64,000 bases of DNA from Pinirhizobacter sp036499745 (GTDB lineage: Bacteria > Pseudomonadota > Gammaproteobacteria > Xanthomonadales > Rhodanobacteraceae): the NCBI RefSeq assembly GCF_036499745.1, contig NZ_DASYDG010000033.1, positions 1 through 64,000 of the forward strand. The letters run 5' to 3'. The translations under genes were made by a program, and so were the position numbers. Position 1 is the first letter of the stretch; each line of letters opens with the position of its first letter. The notes below the pieces were generated by a model. The model saw nothing but the letters and a program-made list of their open reading frames with translations, searched no databases and had not been told where the DNA came from. This document shows positions 1-9,903 of the stretch, one piece after another.

Positions 1-3000
1 GTAGTCGGCGGTTTGGTTCTGCAACGGTGCCTGCAGTGGCTGGTAGTACGGATCGGCGGTGATGTCCGCGACGCCACCGCCCGGTGTCGCGCCACTGGCC
101 ACGGTGCCGTTCTTCAGGTTGATCGAGCCGTTCCAGATGCCGTTGGCGTCCAGGTACTGCTGGGAGTTCTGGTAGGCGGCAACGGCGTCGGCATAGCCAT
201 TGTCGTTCACCGGCGGCGGCGGTGCCGCCGGATCTGCAAGCACAGCCCCATCGTTCTGCTGGTAGAAGCCATCGGTAATGCTGGCCTGGATGTCCAGCTC
301 ATTGGCCGCGCGCACCGTCAGGATGGGTGCCTGGTCCTGGTAGCGATAGGCCAGGGTGATCTGGCCGTCGGACCCGGTAACACCGGCACCGAGGTTCCAG
401 TTGGTCAGCACCGAGATCGTGCCGCCGTTGTTGCCGTCCAACGGATTGCGCAGGTCGATGCCGGGGCGAACCGCCGCGTTGGCAATGCCGCTGAAACGGT
501 CGCCAAAAGCAAAGCCTGGCTGTTCCACGAAACCCATCAGCGTTCCGGCACCCTGGCTGGCGTCGCCACCGATATAACCGTAGAACGTTTGATGATCGGC
601 ATTTGCCGAATCGGGCATGAAATAGTCGTTAGTAAGGTACTGTTTCAACTGTGCGTCGTCCAACGGCGCATCGAGCACGCTACCGGCTGCGTCCACCCAC
701 TTGCCGGCAACCATCGACGGCGCACCCGTACTACCGTCGGCATACCAGCCCGACGGGTCGATCACACCGTCGAAGTGTTTGCTCAGGTCGTCGTTCTTGT
801 CGCCGCTGCTCCACACCGCAAAAGGCTCGATGTCCACCTGTCGCGCACCTGCAATGGACTTGCCACCGCCATCGATGGCAATGCGTACATCGCCATCGGC
901 CAGCAGCGGCGCGCGGAAGCTCACATGGCCGCCCGTGGAGGGGTCACTGGACCCACCCGAGACGTCCACCAGCGCATTTGCGCCAAGATGGATGAAGCCC
1001 GAACCTGCCGCGTCCACGTTCTGGTACCCATAGGTGGTGTTCAACGAACCATTGGTCACGCCGTCGGTGTCGATCACCACATCGCCGCCACGCTGGCCGG
1101 TGATCGAACTGGTGGCGCGCAACGTGCCTTCGATATCCACGCCGCTCTTGCCGTAGAGCTCGATGTGGCTGCCCGAAGGCGCCGACGCGTCGATGGTTCC
1201 GTCAACGATCACATTGCCATCAGTGGCGCCGGGAAGGGCACCGCCGTTGGCGGTGAGGTAAACCTTCTGTGCCACCAGGTTGTGGCCGCCCGAGAGCTGC
1301 AGATTGCCCGCGCCGCTGGTGACCCCCACCATGCCGGTCAAGCCGGCATCCGCGGCCATGGCGGCAATGGTGTCCAGGTCCACGGCCGCGCCCGATGTCA
1401 GGCTGAAATAACCGCCGCGGTAACCATCGCCTGCGTGGCCATTGATCTGTCCATCGAGCGTCGCAGAGCCGCCAGCCGTTAAGTTGAGGCTACCGGCATC
1501 GCCACCCTGCGCAGCTCCAGCGAAATCAAGCCAGGCGCCCGGCTGCAGGTTCACATTGCCATGGGTTGCCGTGATCGTCAGTGCGCCGCCGGGTGCATAA
1601 GTCTGGGTATCGAAGAAGGTCTTGTTGACCCCAGCAGTGTCCGCGCGGCTTCCGGCCAGGAAGTCGATATTGCCCGACGTAGCCGTGAGGTCCAGGTTGC
1701 CTGCAGCGGCCTGCAGGTCACTGCCGATGGCAAGGCTGCCCGCCTGCAGCGTAAGCGCGCCACCCATCGCATCACGCCGCAGGGCTGTGCCCGCACCCGG
1801 GGCGACGGTCATGGCGCCAGTGGTGGTAAGGCTCGTATCGGCGCCACTGTCGGCCATCAGGATCGGTGTCTGCAGGTGCACGTCCAGGCTGCCAAAGTCC
1901 ACGCCGCCAGTTCCCTGCCCCACCATGCCCTGCGTGGCGGTTGCCGCAAAGCTGCCGAAGCCCTGTAAGGTAGTGGTTCCGGGGCCGAAGTCGATTTCGT
2001 TGGCTTGCGCGGCAAAGCTACCGCTGCCCGCCGCGAAGCTTCCGTCCTGGCTTCCCAGGGTGTTGCCCAGGCGCAGGGTTCCGGCCTCTACCGCCACCTG
2101 CCTACCGTCGCTGGCGAGCACCGGCGCACTTAGTTCCAGCGTATTGTCGAGCGAGACGTTCACGTCGCCGATGAAGTCGATGGCGCCGCGGCTGCGCAAG
2201 GTTACCGAGTCGGCATTACGGAACAGGTTCAGCGTCTGCGGACCGATCACGAGCCCACTCAGGCCGGCTGACCCATCGTTGCCGACAAAGGTGATCAGGT
2301 TGCTGTTGGCGTCGATGGCTTTGCCTGTAAATGTCGCCGTGGGATCAACCACCGTAGCGCCAGTGGCATCGAGGGTGAGCGCACTGCCACCATCGATGCT
2401 GGCACTTGCATCGATGGTCAGGCGGCCCTGCGACGTACCTGCCACGCCACCCACGCCCGGAACCTGGAAGCGCGTCGTGGTGGCGGCACCGTTCTGTGAA
2501 ACACGCAGCATGGAACCGTCCCCGCTCACGCCGGGTACACTGGCGCCGTTGGCATCGACCGACGGATCGCTGCCGAACACCAGCGCATGCGTACTTGAAG
2601 GATTGCCGTCGCCACGGGCCTGGATCACGCCGCCACTTTCCACCAGCACGCCTTCCGCATCGGCATTGGCCGTGCCGCGCGTGACCAGCATGATTTCCTG
2701 GCCGACCAATGGATGGGTCGCATCGTTGGACAGCACCACGCTATCGGCCACGCTGGTGATCTGGTCACCATTATCTGCCGCGCTTCGCGTACCCCCCACC
2801 AACAGGCTGCCGGCACCCAGTTGGGTGAGGCCATCGGCCGAGAGTTGCAGGTAACCATCGCGTGCGGTCTCGCCATCGCCCAGGACCTGGATCGCCTGGG
2901 CGGCGATGTCCACCTGGGAGCTACGTCCATCCTCAGCCGGTTCAGCTGTCAGGGTTGCACCCAGGTCGAGGGTCTTGCCGGCGGAAAGCACCAGCCGTGC

Positions 3001-6000
3001 GGCATCGCGCGGCGTAGGCGGCGCGACGTTACCCGCCTTGCTGGCCAGGTTGTCGAAGAACGTATCGGCGTCGGAAAGGGTGTACTGCGAATACTGCTGC
3101 CATACCGGGCCGCCCTGTAACAGGAACGTAGTGGTCTGCGCCGAACGCGAACCACTGAGTGCGTTGGCCATGTAACCCACCGCGCTGATGGTGCCGTCGG
3201 GCTGGATCGCCGTGCGGCCGGCCACGCCAGCGGGCGCGCCGGTGTCCTGGACCACGCGGAATGCTCCGGGGAGGGTGGCATACCCCGCTGGCAACAAGGT
3301 GTACGTGCCATCGGGCAAGCCCGGCACGCCCGACAGATAGATAGCCTGGCCCAACAACGGCGGAATGTTTCCGTTCAACTGGATCGATGTGTCGTGGGCC
3401 GCCACTGGCGCGTGATAGCCCGGCACGATGGCGTACACCGCACGACCATCGGCATATTGCGGCACTGCCGTGCCCGAACCATTGCCTTGCGTGAAGTCCG
3501 TGCTGTACTGGGCAAGCACGTCACGCGTGCCACCGGTACCGGGTACCCATTCCTGGGCTTGCAGCTTGCCGCCGCCGGAAAGGTCGATACCCGCACCCTT
3601 GTCCAGGGCAAGGTTCGTGCCGCCGATGGTGATCTGCCCGGACGGCGGTGCGGTGATGTCGGCCGAATTGACGTCAGTTGAAACGTTGTAACGCCATTCC
3701 GTGCCGTCAACGGTGGTTCCGAAGGGAACAGTGGCGCCATCGAGCGACACGGAAGTCAGGCTGCCATCGGCAAGATGCACGCTCTTCGTGGCAACCAGGG
3801 GGAACAGCGACGGATCCAGTCCGAAGGCCGCCGCGTCGGCGGATGGGTCCTTCACGCCAAGTACCAGGGTGCCGGCGGGCACCTTGATGCTGCCTTCCTG
3901 CTCAATGTGGTCCGCGCTCACCAGCAGCGCGCCACCGGCGGAAAGCGGAGCATCGGATGGACCGTTGGGCAGGAAGGTTATCGTGGTTTCACGTGCGTTC
4001 CCATTGGCATCGGCGATACCCGATGCGTTGGCGTCGATCACGAACCGGTCATCGGTGGCCGGATAAAGCTGGGCCGCCTTGAAGGTGAGGTCGCCCGTGG
4101 TAAACAGCAGCCCCGTCGGTACCACACCGTTGATCGCGGCAAGGTTGTTGTTGAACCGGATGTCGCCGCTGGCGTTGAACGTCGCGCCGGCCCATTGCTG
4201 CAGATTGACGCTATCGCCAATGTCGATGAAGTCGGCATCGACGACAAGGTTTCCATCGCCTGCACGTGCGATGACGCCGGTGCTGCCACCGCCATTGAAG
4301 CTGGCGTATGGCGCACGGATGTGCACGGTGCCGTCACCCTGGGCGTAAGAACCCGCAATCGTCGCCAGGCTTGTGCTTTGGTCGGGCAAGGCGACGAGCG
4401 TGGATGCTTCGGCAGTAAAGGAGCGGGCGACATCGATGTCCACATCGCCGGCGAAACCGATCACCGACCCGGCGTTGAGGTCCAAGGTGGAGATGCCCGA
4501 GCCATGCAGGCGGTCGGCCACGAAATTCAGGACACCCGAAGGGCCATTTGCTTCCACCGTAGCGCCGGGTGTCAGCGAAGAATCCAGCGCGTCGCCCGAC
4601 TGCCGTACCAGGATGCCCGCAGGGGTCGGCAATCCCACTCGGCTTGGTCCCAGGGTGGAGATGGTGAGCGTACCGCCGTCGGCCAGCGGACCGCCGCCGT
4701 GGGCCAAAAGCGTGCTGTCCACGTCAAGCCCGATGGTAGCTGCCAGGCTGATATCGCCAGCATCGCTCCACACCGGTGAACGCAGATAACCCAATGTGTC
4801 GCCGACGAAGAGCTGGGCGGCAACCGGCAGGTCAAACTGGTCTGCAACACCCGATACATCGATTCGGGAGCCTTCCCTGGCAAGCACGTAGCCGTCCTTG
4901 CTTGAAAGCGATACGGATCCTCCGGCCAGCACGACGCCCGCGCGAGGCGTGAACGGCAACGCGGTATCCGAAGGATCCCGCACCGGCGTCGCCAGCGGAT
5001 CAATCAGGGCAACGCCTGAGGCGTCAAGCGAAGCGTCCGAGCCCAGCCACACTTGTGCAATGGTGGGTTGCTTGACGGAGTTCGCTAGGGTCGAGATGTC
5101 GATGCTGCCGCCATGTGCCGTCACGTCCCCAAGCACGGTGACCGACTTCTCGCTGGCGAGGTTGACGCTGCCGCCGGCATCCACGCCGATGGACGAACCA
5201 TTGTCCAGCAGCAACGCGCCGGTAAGGCCCGGGTAACTGGGGGGGCCGAGCGATCCGCTTGCGGCTATACGGTTCCATCCAAGATAGTTACCCGCGGCCA
5301 GGCTGAAACCTGGACCGCGACCATCCGCCGTGTCGCGCGTCGCCCAGCGGTGATAAGCATCCAGGCTGCCGATGGCCGCATAGGAGTAGATATCGCTCCC
5401 CGTGGTCGCCGTGCGCAGCGCGTCAAGATCCGGCAGGAGGTTGTCGCGTTGCACTTTCACGGAGGTACCCGCGGCAACCGTCGCGTCCGCTATGGCACTC
5501 AAAGAATAGTTGTCAAAACCCTTGCCGGCGAAGAATCCGGCGTCGAGATGGAGCGTATCGGGTGTCAGCAGATGATTGCTGTCGCCGCCAATCTCGATCG
5601 CCGGCGCCTGTAAGGTGAAGTTGCCGCCACCGCTGAAACCGTAGCCCAGGATGCTGCCGCCCATGGTGATACGGCCACCGTGCAAGGTGGTCGGCGAGCT
5701 GGCATTCACGCCGAACACCTGCGGGCCACCATAGGTCACCAGCGACACATCGCCGCCCTCACCCTCGGGCACGCCGTCGCGGATGCGAACCAGGCCATCG
5801 GCGCCTACGTAACCGCCGCCGGAGACATCAATCATGCTGCCGGCCTGCAGCACGATCGACCCTGTGCCATCGACGAGTTTGTCGGGACTGCCCAAATAGG
5901 CCTGGTCCGTGGTCAGGCTAACGCTGCCACCGTTGATGTAGAGGTCGCCCTGCAAGGCATCGGAACTTGCACCGCTATCATTTACCCACAGCCCACGCGT

Positions 6001-8685
6001 GCTGACAACGGCGCTATCACCCAGCGTAATGTCCGCGCCCTGCAGCGACGCCGAGCCATCCTCACCGGCCTGCGCGCTCGGCGTGTGGGTGGTCAACTGT
6101 ATCTGGCCCGACGGTGCGGTGAGCGTACCGAGGATGTCGATGCGGGAGCCTTCCAGGTTGATCAACCCGCCGGGCGCGACCGCCAGCACCGTGCCCGGCG
6201 CCTCCACGATCGGTGCGTAGTTCCCGAAGGAGTCCGCATTGATCGTGACACTGCCGAACCCGGCACGGGTAATGGTGTCGGCTGGGATAATCAGCCAGTT
6301 CCGCAGGTTATCTTCCGTTGTCGCGGTTGCGTCCTGTGAGGCGAGAACCATGTCCCAGGGGGTATCGGCAGCGAAACCCGGAACCAGGTCATCGAGAGTG
6401 AGCGATGACTGCTGCAAACGGATGCCTGGTGTAGTCGCCCGGCGAATGGTCGAGGCTGGCATGACCTCGATTTCCAGTATCCCGGGTGCGGGCGGCGTGC
6501 CGTTGACGATCTGGTTGCGGCCGACATACGCGATAGCCGAGATATCGCCGTCAAGCACCAGTGCATCGTCGGCATCGATGGTCAGGCTGCCGGCGGCGCT
6601 GCCGCTGATGAAACCTTCATCCCAGCGCCGGGTCCCTGCAAGGATCGGCGAATTGTACGTTTGCGAAACACCCCAGCGCGGGTGGTTAATCGAGTACTGG
6701 CCCGCAAACCCGACGTAATCCATTTGCGGATCGGCCGTGGCGATGTTGTAAATGCGGCCGTCGGCACCGAGCAGGTTGGGGGTGTCTATCCAGCCCGCCT
6801 GGTAGGCGAGGTAGCCGCCATCGAGCTTTAGCTGGGCGCCCGAGTGTACGATCACCTCATCGCCGTTCAGGCTGATGGCGCCACCTCGCGTGAGCATCTG
6901 CGAAATATCACGCGGCACGTTGTCGACATAGCCAGCCACGTTCAGGATGGGGCTGCCGACCCAGTCCAGGCCGTCGGCGCGCGTTCCCGACTGGCTGCTG
7001 TCGATCAGGATGTCTTTTTGCGTATACAGGAAGCTGTTGCGCAATAGCGGGGAGTTCGCCAGTTCGTTTTGGCCAATACGCGGGATGTCCACTAACAACG
7101 CCGACACCGGCAGCACGACATTGGCCAACCCGGAGACGTCGATCACCGCGCCGTCGTCGACGTATACTCTGCCGGCGTTGGGCAACGGCAGCGAATTCGC
7201 ATTGTTCCGAATGGCGGCGACATCGAGGGTTGCGGCCGGCGCTTCGACTTGCGAGCCGCTGGCGAATGTCACTGTGCCGCCGACGAGAGTGACCGCACCG
7301 TTCACGAAGACCTTGTCGGCGCTTGGGCTGGACGAAGTGGTGGCGCCATCCTTCTCAGGCAGGATGGTGGTGACCGATCCCGTGCCGAACGTCAGGCTGC
7401 CAGACCGAGCGAATGAACCGATGGTAACGGTAGAACTGTTGCCGTAATCCTGTGCCCGCAGTTCGATGCTGCCCGGCTGGCTGATGCTGGTGGAAGCCAG
7501 CACAACACCTTCCTGGTCCACGTTGTAGCCGAGCAGCTGCACGCCGCCGCGACGTGCCTGCACCAGGCCAGTGTTTAGCGCAGTTCCACGGTTCGCCAGA
7601 TAATCCTGGCCGGAGAATATCAGCGTGCTGGCATATGCGTGCAGGGGGCCGGTAGCACCGGTGCTGCCCACGTTGGTTGCGGCTACCAGGATCGCTTGCC
7701 CATCGTCAGCCACCACCTGGCCGGCATTGCTAACATTTGGCGCCGCCACCAGTGCGAAGCCCTGGGCACCGGTGCTCAGCGAAGCACCCTTCTCGATCAC
7801 TACGTCATGCTTCTGGCCGTCCGTGAAATCAGAGACCAACATACCTTGGCGGGGTGCACCATCGGGTGTTGCAGCCAGCCCCTCATTCAAGAACGTCGTG
7901 TTGCTGGTAACTACATCCGAACTAAACAAATCCAACGACGACACCAACAACGAATGCGTATTAACCGTACTGCCACCACCAAACAGGAACCCGTTCCGGT
8001 TAAGCAGGTACACCGTACCCTCAGCCTTCACATGCCCCAGTATCTGGCTCGGCGAATCCCCCGCCGCGATACGATTAAGCGCGATCCACTGGTTGCCGCC
8101 GCTGGTCTGGTTACCCGCACTCTGGTTGAAGTAAAGCGTGGTATCACGCCCCACATTGAAGCTATCCCAGTTCAGGATCGCCTTGGCGGCCGTCTGCTTC
8201 ACTTCCACGGTGGTCTGGCCATTGGCCACGCTCTGCGTGGGCGCATTGGCGTTCTGCCACAACGTGGGATCGGTGGCGATGCCTGCCGCCGGCGCAAGGC
8301 CGCCGACGGCCAGGCCATTGGGGATATTCGACGGTATCGTGCCGGCAAGGCTGGCGGCGGCCTTCTGCGCAGCCATCTGCGCGGCCACAGCCTGCGCCGC
8401 ATTGTTCAGGTTCGTAATCGACTGCTGCACATTCTTCTGCAGCAAGGCATTGCCCGGCGTCAAAGCGCCACCCGTGTTCGCTCCGCCCGTGCCCGGCGTG
8501 GTCACGTTGCTCGAAGCGCCAGGCTGCCCCTTCTGCGCCAGCCATGCCGCACTGAATGCCTGTGGTCCGGCGGCATGCGCATTCATGCTGCCCGCGGCCA
8601 GTGCCAGTGTGATCAACTGCGCCAGTGTGCGTCGGCGCAACGCCGGGCGGCGGTTGGCGGGAAGGTTGGATGCACGTGCGCTCAT
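1..8685 (-). CDS. Filamentous haemagglutinin-like exoprotein (TpsA), 3' end outside window
   Basis: A single uninterrupted minus-strand frame runs from an ATG at 8685 to the left edge, giving at least 2895 residues without a stop. The start codes for an extended signal peptide (arginine-rich n-region, hydrophobic core, AHA-A cleavage site near residue 40). The TPS secretion domain follows: NWDSFNVG near residue 173 and NRNGFLFGGGSTVN near residue 228, matching the NPNG-type motif of FhaB/HMW1 proteins. The rest is low in Cys and rich in Gly, Asn, Asp, Thr and Ala with beta-helix spacing. In this family the TPS domain is recognised by a TpsB pore and the protein is threaded to the surface or released. 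It is the last gene seen of a long operon that also encodes TpsB (14652-16289). The C-terminus is not visible, so adhesin, protease or toxin roles cannot be separated. ATG 8685 is chosen because it begins the signal peptide; its RBS is weak. Confidence 0.93.
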   Translation of the reverse strand, partial: MSARASNLPANRRPALRRRTLAQLITLALAAGSMNAHAAGPQAFSAAWLAQKGQPGASSNVTTPGTGGANTGGALTPGNALLQKNVQQSITNLNNAAQAVAAQMAAQKAAASLAGTIPSNIPNGLAVGGLAPAAGIATDPTLWQNANAPTQSVANGQTTVEVKQTAAKAILNWDSFNVGRDTTLYFNQSAGNQTSGGNQWIALNRIAAGDSPSQILGHVKAEGTVYLLNRNGFLFGGGSTVNTHSLLVSSLDLFSSDVVTSNTTFLNEGLAATPDGAPRQGMLVSDFTDGQKHDVVIEKGASLSTGAQGFALVAAPNVSNAGQVVADDGQAILVAATNVGSTGATGPLHAYASTLIFSGQDYLANRGTALNTGLVQARRGGVQLLGYNVDQEGVVLASTSISQPGSIELRAQDYGNSSTVTIGSFARSGSLTFGTGSVTTILPEKDGATTSSSPSADKVFVNGAVTLVGGTVTFASGSQVEAPAATLDVAAIRNNANSLPLPNAGRVYVDDGAVIDVSGLANVVLPVSALLVDIPRIGQNELANSPLLRNSFLYTQKDILIDSSQSGTRADGLDWVGSPILNVAGYVDNVPRDISQMLTRGGAISLNGDEVIVHSGAQLKLDGGYLAYQAGWIDTPNLLGADGRIYNIATADPQMDYVGFAGQYSINHPRWGVSQTYNSPILAGTRRWDEGFISGSAAGSLTIDADDALVLDGDISAIAYVGRNQIVNGTPPAPGILEIEVMPASTIRRATTPGIRLQQSSLTLDDLVPGFAADTPWDMVLASQDATATTEDNLRNWLIIPADTITRAGFGSVTINADSFGNYAPIVEAPGTVLAVAPGGLINLEGSRIDILGTLTAPSGQIQLTTHTPSAQAGEDGSASLQGADITLGDSAVVSTRGLWVNDSGASSDALQGDLYINGGSVSLTTDQAYLGSPDKLVDGTGSIVLQAGSMIDVSGGGYVGADGLVRIRDGVPEGEGGDVSLVTYGGPQVFGVNASSPTTLHGGRITMGGSILGYGFSGGGNFTLQAPAIEIGGDSNHLLTPDTLHLDAGFFAGKGFDNYSLSAIADATVAAGTSVKVQRDNLLPDLDALRTATTGSDIYSYAAIGSLDAYHRWATRDTADGRGPGFSLAAGNYLGWNRIAASGSLGPPSYPGLTGALLLDNGSSIGVDAGGSVNLASEKSVTVLGDVTAHGGSIDISTLANSVKQPTIAQVWLGSDASLDASGVALIDPLATPVRDPSDTALPFTPRAGVVLAGGSVSLSSKDGYVLAREGSRIDVSGVADQFDLPVAAQLFVGDTLGYLRSPVWSDAGDISLAATIGLDVDSTLLAHGGGPLADGGTLTISTLGPSRVGLPTPAGILVRQSGDALDSSLTPGATVEANGPSGVLNFVADRLHGSGISTLDLNAGSVIGFAGDVDIDVARSFTAEASTLVALPDQSTSLATIAGSYAQGDGTVHIRAPYASFNGGGSTGVIARAGDGNLVVDADFIDIGDSVNLQQWAGATFNASGDIRFNNNLAAINGVVPTGLLFTTGDLTFKAAQLYPATDDRFVIDANASGIADANGNARETTITFLPNGPSDAPLSAGGALLVSADHIEQEGSIKVPAGTLVLGVKDPSADAAAFGLDPSLFPLVATKSVHLADGSLTSVSLDGATVPFGTTVDGTEWRYNVSTDVNSADITAPPSGQITIGGTNLALDKGAGIDLSGGGKLQAQEWVPGTGGTRDVLAQYSTDFTQGNGSGTAVPQYADGRAVYAIVPGYHAPVAAHDTSIQLNGNIPPLLGQAIYLSGVPGLPDGTYTLLPAGYATLPGAFRVVQDTGAPAGVAGRTAIQPDGTISAVGYMANALSGSRSAQTTTFLLQGGPVWQQYSQYTLSDADTFFDNLASKAGNVAPPTPRDAARLVLSAGKTLDLGATLTAEPAEDGRSSQVDIAAQAIQVLGDGETARDGYLQLSADGLTQLGAGSLLVGGTRSAADNGDQITSVADSVVLSNDATHPLVGQEIMLVTRGTANADAEGVLVESGGVIQARGDGNPSSTHALVFGSDPSVDANGASVPGVSGDGSMLRVSQNGAATTTRFQVPGVGGVAGTSQGRLTIDASASIDGGSALTLDATGATVVDPTATFTGKAIDANSNLITFVGNDGSAGLSGLVIGPQTLNLFRNADSVTLRSRGAIDFIGDVNVSLDNTLELSAPVLASDGRQVAVEAGTLRLGNTLGSQDGSFAAGSGSFAAQANEIDFGPGTTTLQGFGSFAATATQGMVGQGTGGVDFGSLDVHLQTPILMADSGADTSLTTTGAMTVAPGAGTALRRDAMGGALTLQAGSLAIGSDLQAAAGNLDLTATSGNIDFLAGSRADTAGVNKTFFDTQTYAPGGALTITATHGNVNLQPGAWLDFAGAAQGGDAGSLNLTAGGSATLDGQINGHAGDGYRGGYFSLTSGAAVDLDTIAAMAADAGLTGMVGVTSGAGNLQLSGGHNLVAQKVYLTANGGALPGATDGNVIVDGTIDASAPSGSHIELYGKSGVDIEGTLRATSSITGQRGGDVVIDTDGVTNGSLNTTYGYQNVDAAGSGFIHLGANALVDVSGGSSDPSTGGHVSFRAPLLADGDVRIAIDGGGKSIAGARQVDIEPFAVWSSGDKNDDLSKHFDGVIDPSGWYADGSTGAPSMVAGKWVDAAGSVLDAPLDDAQLKQYLTNDYFMPDSANADHQTFYGYIGGDASQGAGTLMGFVEQPGFAFGDRFSGIANAAVRPGIDLRNPLDGNNGGTISVLTNWNLGAGVTGSDGQITLAYRYQDQAPILTVRAANELDIQASITDGFYQQNDGAVLADPAAPPPPVNDNGYADAVAAYQNSQQYLDANGIWNGSINLKNGTVASGATPGGGVADITADPYYQPLQAPLQNQTADY

Positions 8686-8760
8686 GGGCTTGTCCGGTGT
8701 GCGGCGATCCTGCCGCCAAAGGTCGCGCGCGTCCCTGCGCACGGTAATGACGCTGGTGTG

Positions 8761-8804
8761 CCACGTTTCATTGCGCGTGGATGACAGTGGGCCATGGCTG
8801 TCAT
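8761..8804 (-). other. Stem-loops in the leader between the upstream gene and tpsA
   Basis: Two inverted repeats lie in the 115-base gap before tpsA. One has arms ATGACAG (8781-8787) and CTGTCAT (8798-8804), overlapping the stop codon of the previous gene. The other pairs CCACG with CGTGG (8761-8780). They could be mRNA processing or attenuation elements that set the amount of the giant product, or a weak terminator; there is no T run. Function is inferred only. Confidence 0.35.
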
Positions 8805-9262
8805 TCCTCGCTGTTCAAGCTGTTGCGGGTCATCGAAGCGATTTCAGGATCAAGGCCCGGCAGAGCCGCCAGGGCCGCCAGTTCGTCGGCGGCAAGCTCG
8901 GCCAGCACGTGGTGGATTGCCGAGCGCCAGCCCTCGGAGCACCAGGCGTTGAGTACGTGCAACAGCACCTTCAGGGGCGGCAATTCTTCGGTGTGGTGGT
9001 CAACGCGACGCAATCGAAGCTTCGATTCCACGACATAACGCGCGCGGCCCGTCAGCACGTGGGTCTCGGATTCGAGCAGGATCGCCAGCACCTCGCGGGA
9101 GCAGCGGTCCAGCACCACGTCGGCATTGGGCTGGTGCCGCTCGGCGATCAGCTGGTGAATCGCCTCGGCCAATGCGTCAGGCACGCTCATCGGTAGGCCG
9201 CGAGCGGCCCAGGCCGCTGCCCTTGCTGTAGACGTTCTTCCATGATGCGTGCCTGGTTGCAT
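8801..9262 (-). CDS. Small hypothetical protein in the TPS operon
   Basis: About 129-153 residues, mostly predicted helical, with no signal peptide, no membrane segment and no motif I recognise. The ATG at 9262 overlaps the preceding stop as TGATG, favouring translational coupling. A second in-frame ATG at 9190 begins a more regular helical sequence (MSVPDALAEAIHQL), so the true start is uncertain. It lies directly upstream of tpsA and downstream of the coiled-coil periplasmic protein. A cytoplasmic accessory, chaperone or regulatory role for TpsA export is possible, but nothing in the sequence proves it. Confidence 0.7.
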   Translation of the reverse strand: MQPGTHHGRTSTARAAAWAARGLPMSVPDALAEAIHQLIAERHQPNADVVLDRCSREVLAILLESETHVLTGRARYVVESKLRLRRVDHHTEELPPLKVLLHVLNAWCSEGWRSAIHHVLAELAADELAALAALPGLDPEIASMTRNSLNSEE

Positions 9263-9897
9263 CAGCGCCCCGGAGCCTGCTTGGCCGGGTCGAAGCGCTG
9301 GTCGTAGAGTTTGTCGCCAAAGGCTTGCGCTGCGTTCTCCAGGCGCACCCGCGCACTGGCGGCAAAAGGCTGCCGTGCCGACATCACCTGGCCCATGTCG
9401 ATGTGTTCGTAGGCATCAAGGATCTCCTTGCCCACGTCGTAGAGTTGGATGTTCTTCGCAGCGCAGGTATCGAGCCTGGCATTGACCTGTTCAAGCTGTC
9501 CCGCCAGGCGCGCGCGTTCGGTTTCGGTGGCGCGTGCGGCCGTGGCGGACTGGTCATAGTCATGCTTGTAGCGGTCGGCCGTGGTCTGCAACGTCTGCTG
9601 GCGGGCACGCTCACTGGCCAGTGCCTGGGCATCGCCGGCGCTGCGTCCCTTGCTGCTGGCAAGCTCGGCACGGGCGGCTTCGGCTTCCTTGCGCGCCGCG
9701 TCACGCTCGGCTTCAAGGGCAGCATTGCGCGATTGCAGCTGGGCCTGTTGGCCCTGCATGTCCTGCACCTGCCCCTGCAGCTGGCGAAGCTGGTCGCGCA
9801 AACGCGATTCAAGGCTGGCCGGTTGCGCAACGACGCTGCCTGCAAATACCAGCGACAGCAGGAGTGCAAGCGGTAGAAGGGTACGTTTTTTCATCAT
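9262..9897 (-). CDS. Periplasmic coiled-coil protein of the TPS operon
   Basis: About 211 residues. A signal peptide (MKKRTLLPLALLL, cleavage after VVAQ) is followed by a long heptad-rich coiled coil from about residue 30 to 145 (repeated Gln, Ala, Glu, Arg). A compact C-terminal segment follows with a single Cys and the stretch NIQLYDVGKEILDAYEH. A strong AGGAGG (complement of 9900-9905) sits just before two successive ATGs, 9897 and 9894; spacing favours 9894. It probably spans or organises the periplasm for the neighbouring porin, TonB and TpsB, perhaps as a tether or chaperone. The family is known to me only as an uncharacterised partner of ExbB/ExbD-linked TPS loci, so the function is inference. 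Confidence 0.85.
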   Translation of the reverse strand: MMKKRTLLPLALLLSLVFAGSVVAQPASLESRLRDQLRQLQGQVQDMQGQQAQLQSRNAALEAERDAARKEAEAARAELASSKGRSAGDAQALASERARQQTLQTTADRYKHDYDQSATAARATETERARLAGQLEQVNARLDTCAAKNIQLYDVGKEILDAYEHIDMGQVMSARQPFAASARVRLENAAQAFGDKLYDQRFDPAKQAPGR

Positions 9898-9903
9898 CGC
9901 CTC

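Noticed and set aside
13..1482. Long plus-strand ORF of 489 codons
   Set aside because: It is antisense to the tpsA frame, rich in Arg/Val/His with no domain; the minus frame has proper beta-helix protein and runs through.
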